From Paenibacillus sp. ACRRY (GTDB lineage Bacteria > Bacillota > Bacilli > Paenibacillales > Paenibacillaceae): a DNA stretch of 64,000 nucleotides. Position 1 is the stretch's first letter, and every line of letters starts with the position of its first letter. Below the pieces are notes generated by a model. It had not been told where the DNA came from. It was given only the letters and a program-made list of their open reading frames with translations, and made no database searches. The stretch spans positions 865,424 to 929,423 of the forward strand of contig NZ_JAKRNM010000002.1 of NCBI RefSeq assembly GCF_022346995.1. The letters are read 5' to 3'. The position numbers were made by a program, and so were the translations under genes. Positions 16,937 to 25,204 of the stretch are shown piece by piece.

Positions 16937-17027
16937 GGAATATAGTAAAGTTCTGCAAAAGGCTTTTCATCATCATCAACATCGTTCCATTCATAACTAA
17001 TCATATTGATAGAGGAGAACATAAAAG

Positions 17028-18452
17028 ATGCCAATTACATGTGATGTTGCCATTCTCGGAGGAGGGACCGGAGGTTACGTTGCCGCAATTCGTGCTGCCC
17101 AGTTGGGCAAACAGGTCGTCATTATTGAGAAGGACAAGCTTGGGGGTACCTGCTTGCATCGCGGGTGCATTCCTAGCAAGTCGCTATTGAGAAGTGCCGA
17201 AGTGTATGCTGAGATTCAAGAGAGCGAATCGTACGGAATCGAAACAGCTGGAACAACGCTGGTATTTCCCAAGGTACAGGCCCGCAAGGATGCCATTGTG
17301 GAGCAGCTGCATCAAGGTGTTCAATATTTGATGAAAAAAAATAAGATCCAGGTTGTATACGCCAAAGGCCGTGTAATCGGACCATCCATATTCTCACCTC
17401 AGAGCGGAGCGGTAGCTGTGGAGTTTGAAGATGGGGAGATGGATACGGTTGTGCCAACCAATCTCATCATTGCTACCGGGTCACGTCCGCGCGTACTTCC
17501 AGGCCTGGAGCCGGATGGCCGGTATATCATGAGCAGTGACGAAGCTCTGCGGATGGATGAATTGCCCGCATCACTCATCATCGTGGGTGGTGGTGTGATT
17601 GGGCTGGAATGGGCATCCATGCTGAATGACTTCGGGGTGGACATTACGGTTGTCGAGGCTGCCGATCATGTATTACCTGCAGAAGACGAAGACGTGGCAA
17701 GGGAGATGCAGCGGCTGCTTGGCAAACGCGGAGTACGCTTCCTGACAAAGGCTAAAATCATGCCAGAAACATATGAAGCTGGTAAAGAAGGCGTTCGAAT
17801 CAATGTTCAGATCAGTGACGATGAGCAGGAGACGCTGAGCGCGGACAAAATGCTGATATCAGTCGGACGGCAGGCTAATGTCGAAAATATTGGTCTCGAA
17901 AACACCGATATCAAACTGGACCGTGGGTTCATCGCGGTAAACAAATATTTACAGACTGGTGAAGGACATATCTATGCAATTGGGGATTGTATTGGTGGAT
18001 TACAGCTTGCACATGCTGCGAGTCATGAAGGTATTCTGGCTGTGAATCACTTGGCAGGCGAAACGGTCCATGCCGTCGAATCCCACCGCATTCCGCGGTG
18101 TGTGTACACTCGTCCTGAAGCAGCAAGTATTGGTTTCACGGAGCGTGAAGCGAAAGAGCGCGGCTTCGATGTCAAAACCAGCAAGTTTCCGTTTCAGGCG
18201 ATTGGCAAATCGCTCGTTCATGGAAACCGGGACGGTTTTGTGAAGGTAATCGCCGATGCCAAGACGAATGATATATTGGGTGTACATATGATCGGTACCC
18301 ACGTAACGGAACTGATTGCTGAGGCTTCGCTGGCACAAATGCTGGATGCGACGCCATGGGAAGTAGGGCAGACGATTCATCCGCATCCTTCATTGTCCGA
18401 AATTATGGGTGAAGCCATGCTGGCCGTAGACGGAAAGGCCATTGGAATGTAA
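17028..18452 (+). CDS. lpdV: Dihydrolipoamide dehydrogenase (E3) of branched-chain 2-oxo acid dehydrogenase
   Basis: 474 residues. FAD motif 'VAILGGGTGGYVAAIRAA', redox-active disulfide 'GGTCLHRGCIPSK', NAD motif 'IIVGGGVIGLEWASML', 'YAIGDCIGG' and the C-terminal His-Glu dyad in 'TIHPHPSLSEIMGE'. It reoxidises dihydrolipoamide on the E2 subunit encoded three genes downstream. The gene leads the cluster lpd-bkdAA-bkdAB-bkdB, as the tail of the Bacillus bkd operon, and probably serves that complex, though E3 can be shared with others. Confidence 0.93.
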   Translation: MPITCDVAILGGGTGGYVAAIRAAQLGKQVVIIEKDKLGGTCLHRGCIPSKSLLRSAEVYAEIQESESYGIETAGTTLVFPKVQARKDAIVEQLHQGVQYLMKKNKIQVVYAKGRVIGPSIFSPQSGAVAVEFEDGEMDTVVPTNLIIATGSRPRVLPGLEPDGRYIMSSDEALRMDELPASLIIVGGGVIGLEWASMLNDFGVDITVVEAADHVLPAEDEDVAREMQRLLGKRGVRFLTKAKIMPETYEAGKEGVRINVQISDDEQETLSADKMLISVGRQANVENIGLENTDIKLDRGFIAVNKYLQTGEGHIYAIGDCIGGLQLAHAASHEGILAVNHLAGETVHAVESHRIPRCVYTRPEAASIGFTEREAKERGFDVKTSKFPFQAIGKSLVHGNRDGFVKVIADAKTNDILGVHMIGTHVTELIAEASLAQMLDATPWEVGQTIHPHPSLSEIMGEAMLAVDGKAIGM

Positions 18453-18592
18453 GTCTGGACAGACTTATGAGAAAGGTCCTTTCCTTTTTTGGGCAAAAGG
18501 GATTATAATAAGGTTAAGCCAAGTCTTAGTACCAGGTTATAAGATCGGGTTGTAAGACGGGCACAGGCTCTGATTAAAAGGAGGTACCTCAT

Positions 18593-19621
18593 ATGAGTTC
18601 ACAAGGTACTGCAGATGCGGTCCACCGGCATGAACAGCTGGGACTTAGCGATGGAGAAGTATTGGACATGTACAAATACATGCTGCTTGCACGCAAGTTC
18701 GATGAACGTTGCTTGCTCTTGCAGCGGGCCGGCAAAATTAACTTTCACGTATCCGGTGTAGGGCAGGAAGCTGCGCAAGTGGGTGCTGCTTTTGGGCTTG
18801 ACCGGGATCACGATTATTACTTACCTTATTACCGCGATTACGGCTTCGTCATGGCCGTAGGCATGACGCCTCGTGAGCTGATGCTCTCTGCATTTGCCAA
18901 GGCAGAAGATCCGAATAGCGGCGGCCGTCAGATGCCGGGGCATTTTGGTCATAAAAAGCTGAGAATTGTTACGGGTTCAAGCCCGGTAACTACTCAAGTA
19001 CCGCATGCCGTAGGTTTTGCACTGGCAGCAAAAATGCAGAAAAAAGAATTTGTTTCTTTTGTTACGTTTGGTGAAGGCTCAAGCAACCAGGGAGACTTCC
19101 ACGAAGGAGCTAACTTCGCTGGAGTTCATAAGCTGCCTGTCATTATTATGTGTGAGAATAACCAGTACGCCATCTCGGTTCCGGTCCATAAGCAGCTTAG
19201 CGGCAAGATATCGGATCGTGCACTGGGGTACGGCTTCCCTGGACTACGGGTTGATGGCAATGATGCGCTTGAAGTATATGCTGCTGTCAAAGAAGCGCGC
19301 CTCCGTGCGGTTGCCGGTGAAGGCCCTACCCTGATTGAAGCCATGATGTACCGTTTATCCCCTCACTCCACTTCCGACAATGATCTGGCATACCGGACCA
19401 AGGAAGAGGTTGACGAGAACTGGAAGAAGGACGGCGTTCTTCGGATGAAAAATTATTTGATTGATTGCGGCATCTGGGACGAAGCCCGGGATGCGGATCT
19501 GGCTTCCCAGCTTGCGCTGGAAATGAAAGAAGCGACTGAATATGCAGACAACGCGCCATATCCGAAACCTGAGGACACTCTGACGCACGTTTACGCGGAC
19601 AGCGAAGAAGGGGGACGGTAA
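18593..19621 (+). CDS. bkdAA: Branched-chain 2-oxo acid dehydrogenase E1 alpha subunit
   Basis: 342 residues. Thiamine-diphosphate-dependent E1 alpha: 'GHFGHKKLRIVTGSSPV', the ThDP motif 'GEGSSNQGDFHEGANFA' to 'CENNQYAIS', and the phosphorylation-loop region 'YRLSPHSTSDND'. With BkdAB it decarboxylates 2-oxo acids from Val, Leu and Ile, making branched acyl-CoA primers for iso/anteiso fatty acids. Start ATG with 'AAAAGGAGGT'. It follows lpd by 140 bases and is 2 bases from bkdAB. Confidence 0.93.
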   Translation: MSSQGTADAVHRHEQLGLSDGEVLDMYKYMLLARKFDERCLLLQRAGKINFHVSGVGQEAAQVGAAFGLDRDHDYYLPYYRDYGFVMAVGMTPRELMLSAFAKAEDPNSGGRQMPGHFGHKKLRIVTGSSPVTTQVPHAVGFALAAKMQKKEFVSFVTFGEGSSNQGDFHEGANFAGVHKLPVIIMCENNQYAISVPVHKQLSGKISDRALGYGFPGLRVDGNDALEVYAAVKEARLRAVAGEGPTLIEAMMYRLSPHSTSDNDLAYRTKEEVDENWKKDGVLRMKNYLIDCGIWDEARDADLASQLALEMKEATEYADNAPYPKPEDTLTHVYADSEEGGR

Positions 19622-19623
19622 TC

Positions 19624-20610
19624 ATGGCGGTTATGGAATATATTGATGCGATCCGTCTTGCGATGAAAGAAGAGATGGAGCGAGACGAGAATGTCTTTGT
19701 ACTGGGTGAAGACGTCGGTGTCAAAGGCGGCGTGTTTACCACAACCAAAGGTTTGCAAGAGCAATTCGGGGAGATGCGTGTGATGGATACACCTTTGTCC
19801 GAATCAGCCATTGCAGGGGTAGCCATTGGGGCGGCTATGTATGGCATGAAGCCAATTGCGGAGATGCAATATTCAGACTTTATGCTGCCGGCAACCAATC
19901 AGATCATTAGTGAAGCGGCCAAAATCCGCTATCGTTCCAATAATGACTGGAGCTGTCCAATTGTTATCCGTGCACCGATTGGCGGAGGGATCTTCGGAGG
20001 ATTGTATCATTCACAATGTCCGGAATCTATTTTCTTTGGTACACCTGGTTTGAAAATCATCGCTCCTTACTCGGCATATGACGCCAAAGGTTTGCTCAAA
20101 GCTGCCGTCCGTGACCCGGATCCGGTACTGTTCTTCGAAAATAAGAAGTGTTACAAGCTGATTAAGGAAGACGTACCAGAAGATGATTACATCGTTCCGA
20201 TCGGCAAAGCAAATCTGCTTCGCGAAGGTGCGGATATCACGGTTATCGGATATAGCCAGCCGTTGCATTTTGTCATGCAGGCTGCGGAAGAACTGGAGCG
20301 TGAAGAAGGCATTACTTCCCACGTTCTGGATCTGCGTACACTGCAGCCGCTTGATCGTGAAGCGATCATTGCTTCCGCTCGTCAGACAGGCAAGGTGCTT
20401 ATTGTTCACGAGGACAACAAAACAGGTGGTGTTGGTGCCGAAGTTGCGGCTATTATCAGCGAAGAGTGCCTGTTCGATCTGGATGCACCCATTCAGCGTC
20501 TTTGCGGACCGGACGTACCAGCAATGCCAATCAGCCCAACACTGGAGAAATTCTACATGCTTAGCAAGGACAAAGCGAAGGAAGCCATGCGCACACTTGC
20601 GGAGTATTAA
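19624..20610 (+). CDS. bkdAB: Branched-chain 2-oxo acid dehydrogenase E1 beta subunit
   Basis: 328 residues, transketolase pyrimidine-binding and C-terminal domains: 'VFVLGEDVGVKGGVFTTTKG', 'DTPLSESAIAGVAIGAAMYG', 'FENKKCYKL' and 'VLDLRTLQPLDREAI'. Forms the alpha2beta2 E1 component with BkdAA. Two bases separate the genes and the ribosome site lies in the end of bkdAA, so the two are translationally linked. Confidence 0.94.
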   Translation: MAVMEYIDAIRLAMKEEMERDENVFVLGEDVGVKGGVFTTTKGLQEQFGEMRVMDTPLSESAIAGVAIGAAMYGMKPIAEMQYSDFMLPATNQIISEAAKIRYRSNNDWSCPIVIRAPIGGGIFGGLYHSQCPESIFFGTPGLKIIAPYSAYDAKGLLKAAVRDPDPVLFFENKKCYKLIKEDVPEDDYIVPIGKANLLREGADITVIGYSQPLHFVMQAAEELEREEGITSHVLDLRTLQPLDREAIIASARQTGKVLIVHEDNKTGGVGAEVAAIISEECLFDLDAPIQRLCGPDVPAMPISPTLEKFYMLSKDKAKEAMRTLAEY

Positions 20611-20681
20611 TTCGGTTGATCATAAGATTCGACAACCTATTTGAAAAAAAGGTAAAAGCAAAGTTTGGAGTGATATAACAA

Positions 20682-22064
20682 ATGGCTGAACGTATGAAAT
20701 GGATCGAGGTCATTATGCCGCAGCTGGCAGAATCGCTGGTCTCGGCTACCATTGGAAAATGGTTAAAAAAACCGGGCGACCGGGTTGAACAATACGAGCC
20801 AATCTGTGAAGTAATCACCGATAAGGTCAATGCAGAGATTCCATCGACCGTTGATGGAATTATGGGCGACCTTTTGGTGGAAGAAGGTACGACGATTGCT
20901 GTTGGCGAAGCCATCTGCCGTATGCAGGTAGCAGCTGCGGATGATGAGCAAGTGCCAGAGCAAGTGACACAAGTATCCCAGCAGAATAATGCACAGCAAG
21001 GATCAGTGACTCCAGCAGGTCATGATCCCAATCAGCCTATGCGTAATCGCTACTCTCCTGCGGTACAGTCACTTGCAGCAGAGCATGGTCTCAACTTGCA
21101 GGCCATTCAAGGCTCAGGAGCAGGCGGACGCATCACACGCAAGGACGTGCTCGCTGTTATCGCTCAAGGTGGCCAAACAGCTACACCATCAGCACAATCT
21201 GCTTCACCGTTTAGCGGTTTGAACAAAAGCGGTGCAGAAACGGGAATCTCCGCAAGAGAAGCGGTTTCTGCGGCAGATGCAGGCGTTCCAGTGAGACATT
21301 CAGGGATTCATTTGACGGAATCTCCGAAAATCCCGCAGATTGAAGTAGAAGGTGGCGGCCAGGGAAGATCGGAATATTTTATCGATGTTACTCCAGTGCG
21401 TAATGCAATTGCCCGGAATATGCGTCAAAGCGTATCGGAAATTCCTCATGCATGGACTATGATTGAAGTGGATGTTACCAACCTGGTCATGCTGCGCAAT
21501 AAGCTCAAGGATGAGTTCAAGCGTAAGGAAGGCATTAATCTGACGTACCTCTCCTTCATGATGAAGGGTGTTGTAAATGCGATTAAGGATTACCCGATCA
21601 TGAACTCGGTTTGGGCTGTCGACAAAATTATCGTTAAACGGGATATTAACCTGTCTATGGCGGTAGGTACAGAAGACTCTGTACTGACACCTGTGATCAA
21701 GCATGCGGATCAGCGTAATATTGCAGGTCTGGCCCGGGAAATCGATGATTTGGCACGCAAAACCCGTGAAGGTACCCTGAAACTGGATCATATGCAAGGT
21801 GGTACGTTTACGGTCAATAACACCGGTTCGTTTGGTTCAATTCTTTCGCAACCGATTATTAATTATCCACAAGCGGCGATTCTCACGTTTGAGTCTATCG
21901 TGAAGAAGCCTGTGGTCATTAATGACATGATTGCCGTTCGTTCAATGGCCAACTTGTGTCTGTCTCTCGATCATCGTATTCTGGATGGTGTCATCTGCGG
22001 CCGGTTCTTGCAGCGGGTCAAAGAAAACCTTGAAGGTTATAATATGGAAACAAAGGTGTATTAA
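20682..22064 (+). CDS. bkdB: Dihydrolipoamide acyltransferase (E2) of branched-chain 2-oxo acid dehydrogenase
   Basis: 460 residues. A single lipoyl domain (residues about 8-85, lipoylated lysine in 'VITDKVNAEIPS'), a Gln/Ala-rich linker, a peripheral subunit-binding domain ('NRYSPAVQSLAAEHG' to 'GRITRKDVLAVI'), a second flexible linker of about 75 residues, and the catalytic domain with 'LSLDHRILDGVICGRF' (HxxxDG). It forms the core of the complex. The downstream lipB could supply the octanoyl precursor of its lipoyl group. Confidence 0.94.
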   Translation: MAERMKWIEVIMPQLAESLVSATIGKWLKKPGDRVEQYEPICEVITDKVNAEIPSTVDGIMGDLLVEEGTTIAVGEAICRMQVAAADDEQVPEQVTQVSQQNNAQQGSVTPAGHDPNQPMRNRYSPAVQSLAAEHGLNLQAIQGSGAGGRITRKDVLAVIAQGGQTATPSAQSASPFSGLNKSGAETGISAREAVSAADAGVPVRHSGIHLTESPKIPQIEVEGGGQGRSEYFIDVTPVRNAIARNMRQSVSEIPHAWTMIEVDVTNLVMLRNKLKDEFKRKEGINLTYLSFMMKGVVNAIKDYPIMNSVWAVDKIIVKRDINLSMAVGTEDSVLTPVIKHADQRNIAGLAREIDDLARKTREGTLKLDHMQGGTFTVNNTGSFGSILSQPIINYPQAAILTFESIVKKPVVINDMIAVRSMANLCLSLDHRILDGVICGRFLQRVKENLEGYNMETKVY

Positions 22065-22181
22065 TGAAATAGGGTTCTCAAGGGAAAGTGTATGTGCCGC
22101 AGGCCGTGCACTTTTCCCGCTGTCTGCGGTTAAACGCTCAGAAATGGTATGGACAATGAAGCAGAAGGGTGTGGGGAAATC

Positions 22182-22889
22182 ATGAACAAGCCGCTGGATG
22201 TTACGTACATACCGATGCTTGATTATGAACAGGCTTGGAACCGCCAAAAAGCAATTGTACAGCAGCTGGACGAAGGTGAGGGAATCGAGCAGATGATTCT
22301 GCTGCAGCATCCTCCCACGTATACCATCGGATCTCAGAATCATCCGGAGCATCTGCTTCTCAGCAAGGAGGAGCTTGAGGCAAAGGGGATTACCTTGTTT
22401 CAAATTGATCGTGGCGGTGATATTACATATCATGGTCCAGGCCAGCTTGTTGGTTATCCGCTGCTCGTTCTTGGCCGTGATGAAGCTCTCGATTTACATG
22501 GATATTTGCGCAATCTGGAGCAGGTCATCATTGATTACCTGGCAGATGAGGGAATTGAGGCAGGTCGGAAAGAGGCATACACCGGAGTATGGATCGGAGA
22601 TATGAAGATCGCTGCCATTGGGGTAAAGTTCAACCGTTGTAAACATCGGCGAGGATTCGTGACGAGTCATGGTTTTGCTTTTAACATTACTTCAGGTATT
22701 CAGCATGAAGGATTCCAGGGGATAATCCCTTGTGGCATAGAGCAGTTCGGCGTTACCTCTCTGGAGGACATCACCGGCAGAACCTACACCGTGGAGCAAG
22801 TTGCCCAGCAGATTGTCCCCTATTTCGGACGCATTTTTCCATATGAGATGACTTGGCGAACCGAAAAAGAAGCCGTTGTCCGTCTCTAG
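22182..22889 (+). CDS. lipB: Octanoyltransferase LipB
   Basis: 235 residues. It moves octanoyl from acyl carrier protein to lipoyl domains, the first step of lipoate synthesis. Motifs: 'RGGDITYHGPGQLVGYPLL', a lysine in 'GDMKIAAIGVKF', 'RGFVTSHGFAFNI' and the nucleophile cysteine in 'GIIPCGIEQFGV'. Start taken at ATG 22182, after the G-rich 'AGGGTGTGGGG'; an in-frame ATG at 22149 has no ribosome site. Placement after bkdB is functionally sensible because the E2 needs lipoylation. Confidence 0.9.
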   Translation: MNKPLDVTYIPMLDYEQAWNRQKAIVQQLDEGEGIEQMILLQHPPTYTIGSQNHPEHLLLSKEELEAKGITLFQIDRGGDITYHGPGQLVGYPLLVLGRDEALDLHGYLRNLEQVIIDYLADEGIEAGRKEAYTGVWIGDMKIAAIGVKFNRCKHRRGFVTSHGFAFNITSGIQHEGFQGIIPCGIEQFGVTSLEDITGRTYTVEQVAQQIVPYFGRIFPYEMTWRTEKEAVVRL

Positions 22890-22914
22890 TTCAGACAGTC
22901 AAGGGCTTCAGATT

Positions 22915-23016
22915 CTATCCAAATAGTAGAGGTTCAAGAGCGATGAAAAGGGTAGACCCGATCATGGCAATCAGCATGAGATAGATCACGATTTTGAACC
23001 ATTTCTTTTTTTGCAT
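22915..23016 (-). CDS. prli42: Prli42-like stressosome-associated mini-protein
   Basis: 33 residues: a basic N-terminus 'MQKKKWFK' followed by one transmembrane helix ('IVIYLMLIAMIGSTLFIAL') and a short tail. Length, charge pattern and the 'YLMLIAM' core match the Prli42 family, which anchors the stressosome to the membrane in Listeria. The start at 23016 has a strong 'AAAGGAG' 9-10 bases upstream on the minus strand. Assigned by pattern, not by alignment. No rsbR/S/T genes are in this window. Confidence 0.75.
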   Translation of the reverse strand: MQKKKWFKIVIYLMLIAMIGSTLFIALEPLLFG

Positions 23017-23101
23017 GAAGAGAGAACTCCTTTCAACAAATGAGAAATAAACAAGCATATTAATTGTATTGTACCGTATCCACGAGAGGGAGGAAAGTCC
23101 T

Positions 23102-24235
23102 ATGATTAAACAGGAACGTGTCATACATCAGTTTATGGAACTGGTGCAGATCGACAGTGAAACGAAGAATGAACATAACATCTCCAACGTATTGAAGGAA
23201 CAGTTTACCCAGCTGGGTCTCAGCATATATGAGGACGACACCATGGAGAAAACCGGGCATGGCGCAGGTAACCTGATTGTTACCTGGGAAGCGGATGGTG
23301 CTCCGGAGGCAGCACCGATCTTTTTTACCTGCCACATGGATACCGTAACTCCTGGACAGGGAATCAAACCCGAGCTTGGAGAAGATGGTTGGATTCGCAG
23401 TGATGGCACAACGATCCTCGGAGCAGATGACAAAGCAGGCATTGCTGCACTGCTTGAAGCGATTCGGGCTATCCAGGAGAACAAGGTTCCACACGGGAAA
23501 ATTCAGTTCGTCATTACCGTTGGCGAAGAATCCGGTCTGGTCGGTGCCCGTGCGATGGATCCAAAAGATATTGAGGCTGAATTCGGTTATGCACTCGATT
23601 CCAATGGAGCAGTGGGAACGATTTGCGTTGCTGCCCCGGCGAGAGCCGAGATTCAGATGAACATTTATGGGAAATCTGCACATGCGGGCGTTAACCCCGA
23701 GGACGGCATCAGTGCCATCCAAGTGGCAGCGAAGGCCATTGCAGCAATGACACTGGGACGGATCGATGATGAGACTACGGCCAATATTGGCAAGTTTCAA
23801 GGCGGATCTGCACTGAACGTTGTTTGTGATTTTGTACAGATCGAAGCGGAAGCACGGAGTATCGTGCAGGAAAAAGTGGAAAAACAAATTGCTCAGATGC
23901 GTGAAGCGCTCGAAACAACCTGCCGCAAATACGGAGCCACAGCTGAATTCCGCAGCGAGATTTTGTATCCTGCCTTCGGGTTCCATGATGAGCATGAGGT
24001 TGTACAGCTTGCGCAGCGTGCTATTCGCGGTCTGGGTCTGGAAACAAGTACTTTTGCTTCGGGTGGAGGCAGTGATGCCAACATCTTTAATGGCTTCAAC
24101 ATTCCGACCGTTAATCTGGCGGTAGGCTATGAAGACATTCATACGACGAAAGAGCGCATTCGTGCGGAAGATATCGTTAAGCTGTCCCAGGTTGTCGTAG
24201 CCATCATTCAGGAAACGGCTTCTGCCAGCAAGTAA
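23102..24235 (+). CDS. M20 family peptidase, PepT-like (YqjE type)
   Basis: 377 residues. Zinc-peptidase signature: 'TCHMDTVTPG', the bridging aspartate in 'LGADDKAGIAALLEAI', the catalytic glutamate pair 'TVGEESGLVGARAM', 'YALDSNGAVG' and 'GKSAHAGVNPEDG' from the dimerisation domain. Family members are tri/aminopeptidases; YqjE of Bacillus is the closest by context, also lying near bkd. Start ATG 23102, with 'GGGAGGAAA' upstream. Substrate unproven. Confidence 0.88.
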   Translation: MIKQERVIHQFMELVQIDSETKNEHNISNVLKEQFTQLGLSIYEDDTMEKTGHGAGNLIVTWEADGAPEAAPIFFTCHMDTVTPGQGIKPELGEDGWIRSDGTTILGADDKAGIAALLEAIRAIQENKVPHGKIQFVITVGEESGLVGARAMDPKDIEAEFGYALDSNGAVGTICVAAPARAEIQMNIYGKSAHAGVNPEDGISAIQVAAKAIAAMTLGRIDDETTANIGKFQGGSALNVVCDFVQIEAEARSIVQEKVEKQIAQMREALETTCRKYGATAEFRSEILYPAFGFHDEHEVVQLAQRAIRGLGLETSTFASGGGSDANIFNGFNIPTVNLAVGYEDIHTTKERIRAEDIVKLSQVVVAIIQETASASK

Positions 24236-24274
24236 AAATATATAGAGTACTTGGAAATAAGCATCTCTCTACGT

Positions 24275-24313
24275 AAAAGTCCGAAACCGGTTTGCAGCGG
24301 ATTCGGACTTTTT
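24275..24313 (+). terminator. Rho-independent terminator of pepT
   Basis: AAAAGTCCGAA (24275-24285) and TTCGGACTTTTT (24302-24313) form a strong stem with a 16-base loop and terminal T run; symmetric, so it may also end mciZ transcription. Confidence 0.85.
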
Positions 24314-24359
24314 GCGAATTCATGTTATATTTCATGGGAGAAATGAAAGTAAATATGGA

Positions 24360-24494
24360 TTACTTTCGTCCCGCAATCAGTTCACTTATTTTGGCATCAG
24401 GACCCCATTCACGCAGCCATTGTTTGAGTATGAGCTGGACTTGCCTTGCTTGTCCGACCACATGTACCGATTGAGGTGTCACATAACTGTTCAT
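24360..24494 (-). CDS. mciZ: MciZ-like Z-ring inhibitor mini-protein
   Basis: 44 residues on the minus strand. The pattern 'VHVVGQARQVQLILKQWL' followed by a short amphipathic end resembles B. subtilis MciZ (40 residues; VVLVGKAWEIRAKLKEY...), a sigma-E peptide that caps FtsZ filaments in the mother cell. A good ribosome site, 'AGGGGGA', lies 7-8 bases upstream of the ATG at 24494. It is divergent from nudF, the neighbourhood where I recall mciZ in Bacillus. Identity rests on pattern plus context. Confidence 0.72.
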   Translation of the reverse strand: MNSYVTPQSVHVVGQARQVQLILKQWLREWGPDAKISELIAGRK

Positions 24495-24617
24495 TGGATA
24501 TCCCCCTGATTTTGTTTTATATTTCTCGAATAGGTTATAGGCTCACGATATGCCAAAAAACTGGGGATTATACGTATTGTGAATATAAAATCTTAAAAAA
24601 AGTGGAGTTGATCATAT

Positions 24618-25202
24618 ATGAATCCTACCAACCAAACGGGCTCTAACCACCCATCTAATCCCAAGTTGGATGAAGTAACGGTCTCTACGCAGCCAATCTT
24701 CGAAGGAAAAGTCATTTCTCTTCAGGTCGATACCGTAAAGCTGCCTAATGGACAGACAGCTTCACGTGAGATTATCCGTCACCCAGGAGCCGTTGCTGTA
24801 CTTGCATTGAATGGGGATCGCATGCTGGTGGTTGATCAGTATCGTCAGGCGATGGGGCGTACTGAAGTGGAGATACCTGCAGGCAAACTCGATCCAGGAG
24901 AAGAGCCTGAGGTTGCGGCCGCTCGTGAATTACGGGAAGAAACCGGCTATGCAGCCAAGTCGCTGCGTCATCTGCGTTCGTTCTACACGTCACCTGGCTT
25001 CGCAGACGAGATCATTCACTTGTACATTGCCGAGGAGCTGGAAGCCGGAGAGATGGCGCCGGATGAAGATGAATTTCTCGAAGTATCTGAAATCACGCTT
25101 GAGGAAGCGTATCAGCTCATGGATCAGAACCGGATCAGTGATGCCAAAACGATGATGGCTGTGTATGCATGGGATCTGTACAGAACGACAGGACGGTTTT
25201 AA
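24618..25202 (+). CDS. nudF: ADP-ribose pyrophosphatase (Nudix)
   Basis: 194 residues. The complete Nudix box GX5EX7REUXEEXGU is visible as 'GKLDPGEEPEVAAARELREE' followed by TGY. Hydrolyses ADP-ribose to AMP and ribose-5-phosphate. ATG start with 'GTGGAG' 10 bases upstream. Two bases separate it from the next gene, indicating cotranscription. Confidence 0.92.
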   Translation: MNPTNQTGSNHPSNPKLDEVTVSTQPIFEGKVISLQVDTVKLPNGQTASREIIRHPGAVAVLALNGDRMLVVDQYRQAMGRTEVEIPAGKLDPGEEPEVAAARELREETGYAAKSLRHLRSFYTSPGFADEIIHLYIAEELEAGEMAPDEDEFLEVSEITLEEAYQLMDQNRISDAKTMMAVYAWDLYRTTGRF

Positions 25203-25204
25203 CG

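Noticed and set aside
23060..24142. Long minus-strand open frame opposite the pepT-like gene
   Set aside because: Shadow of a complete M20 peptidase with all metal ligands; no translation signal.
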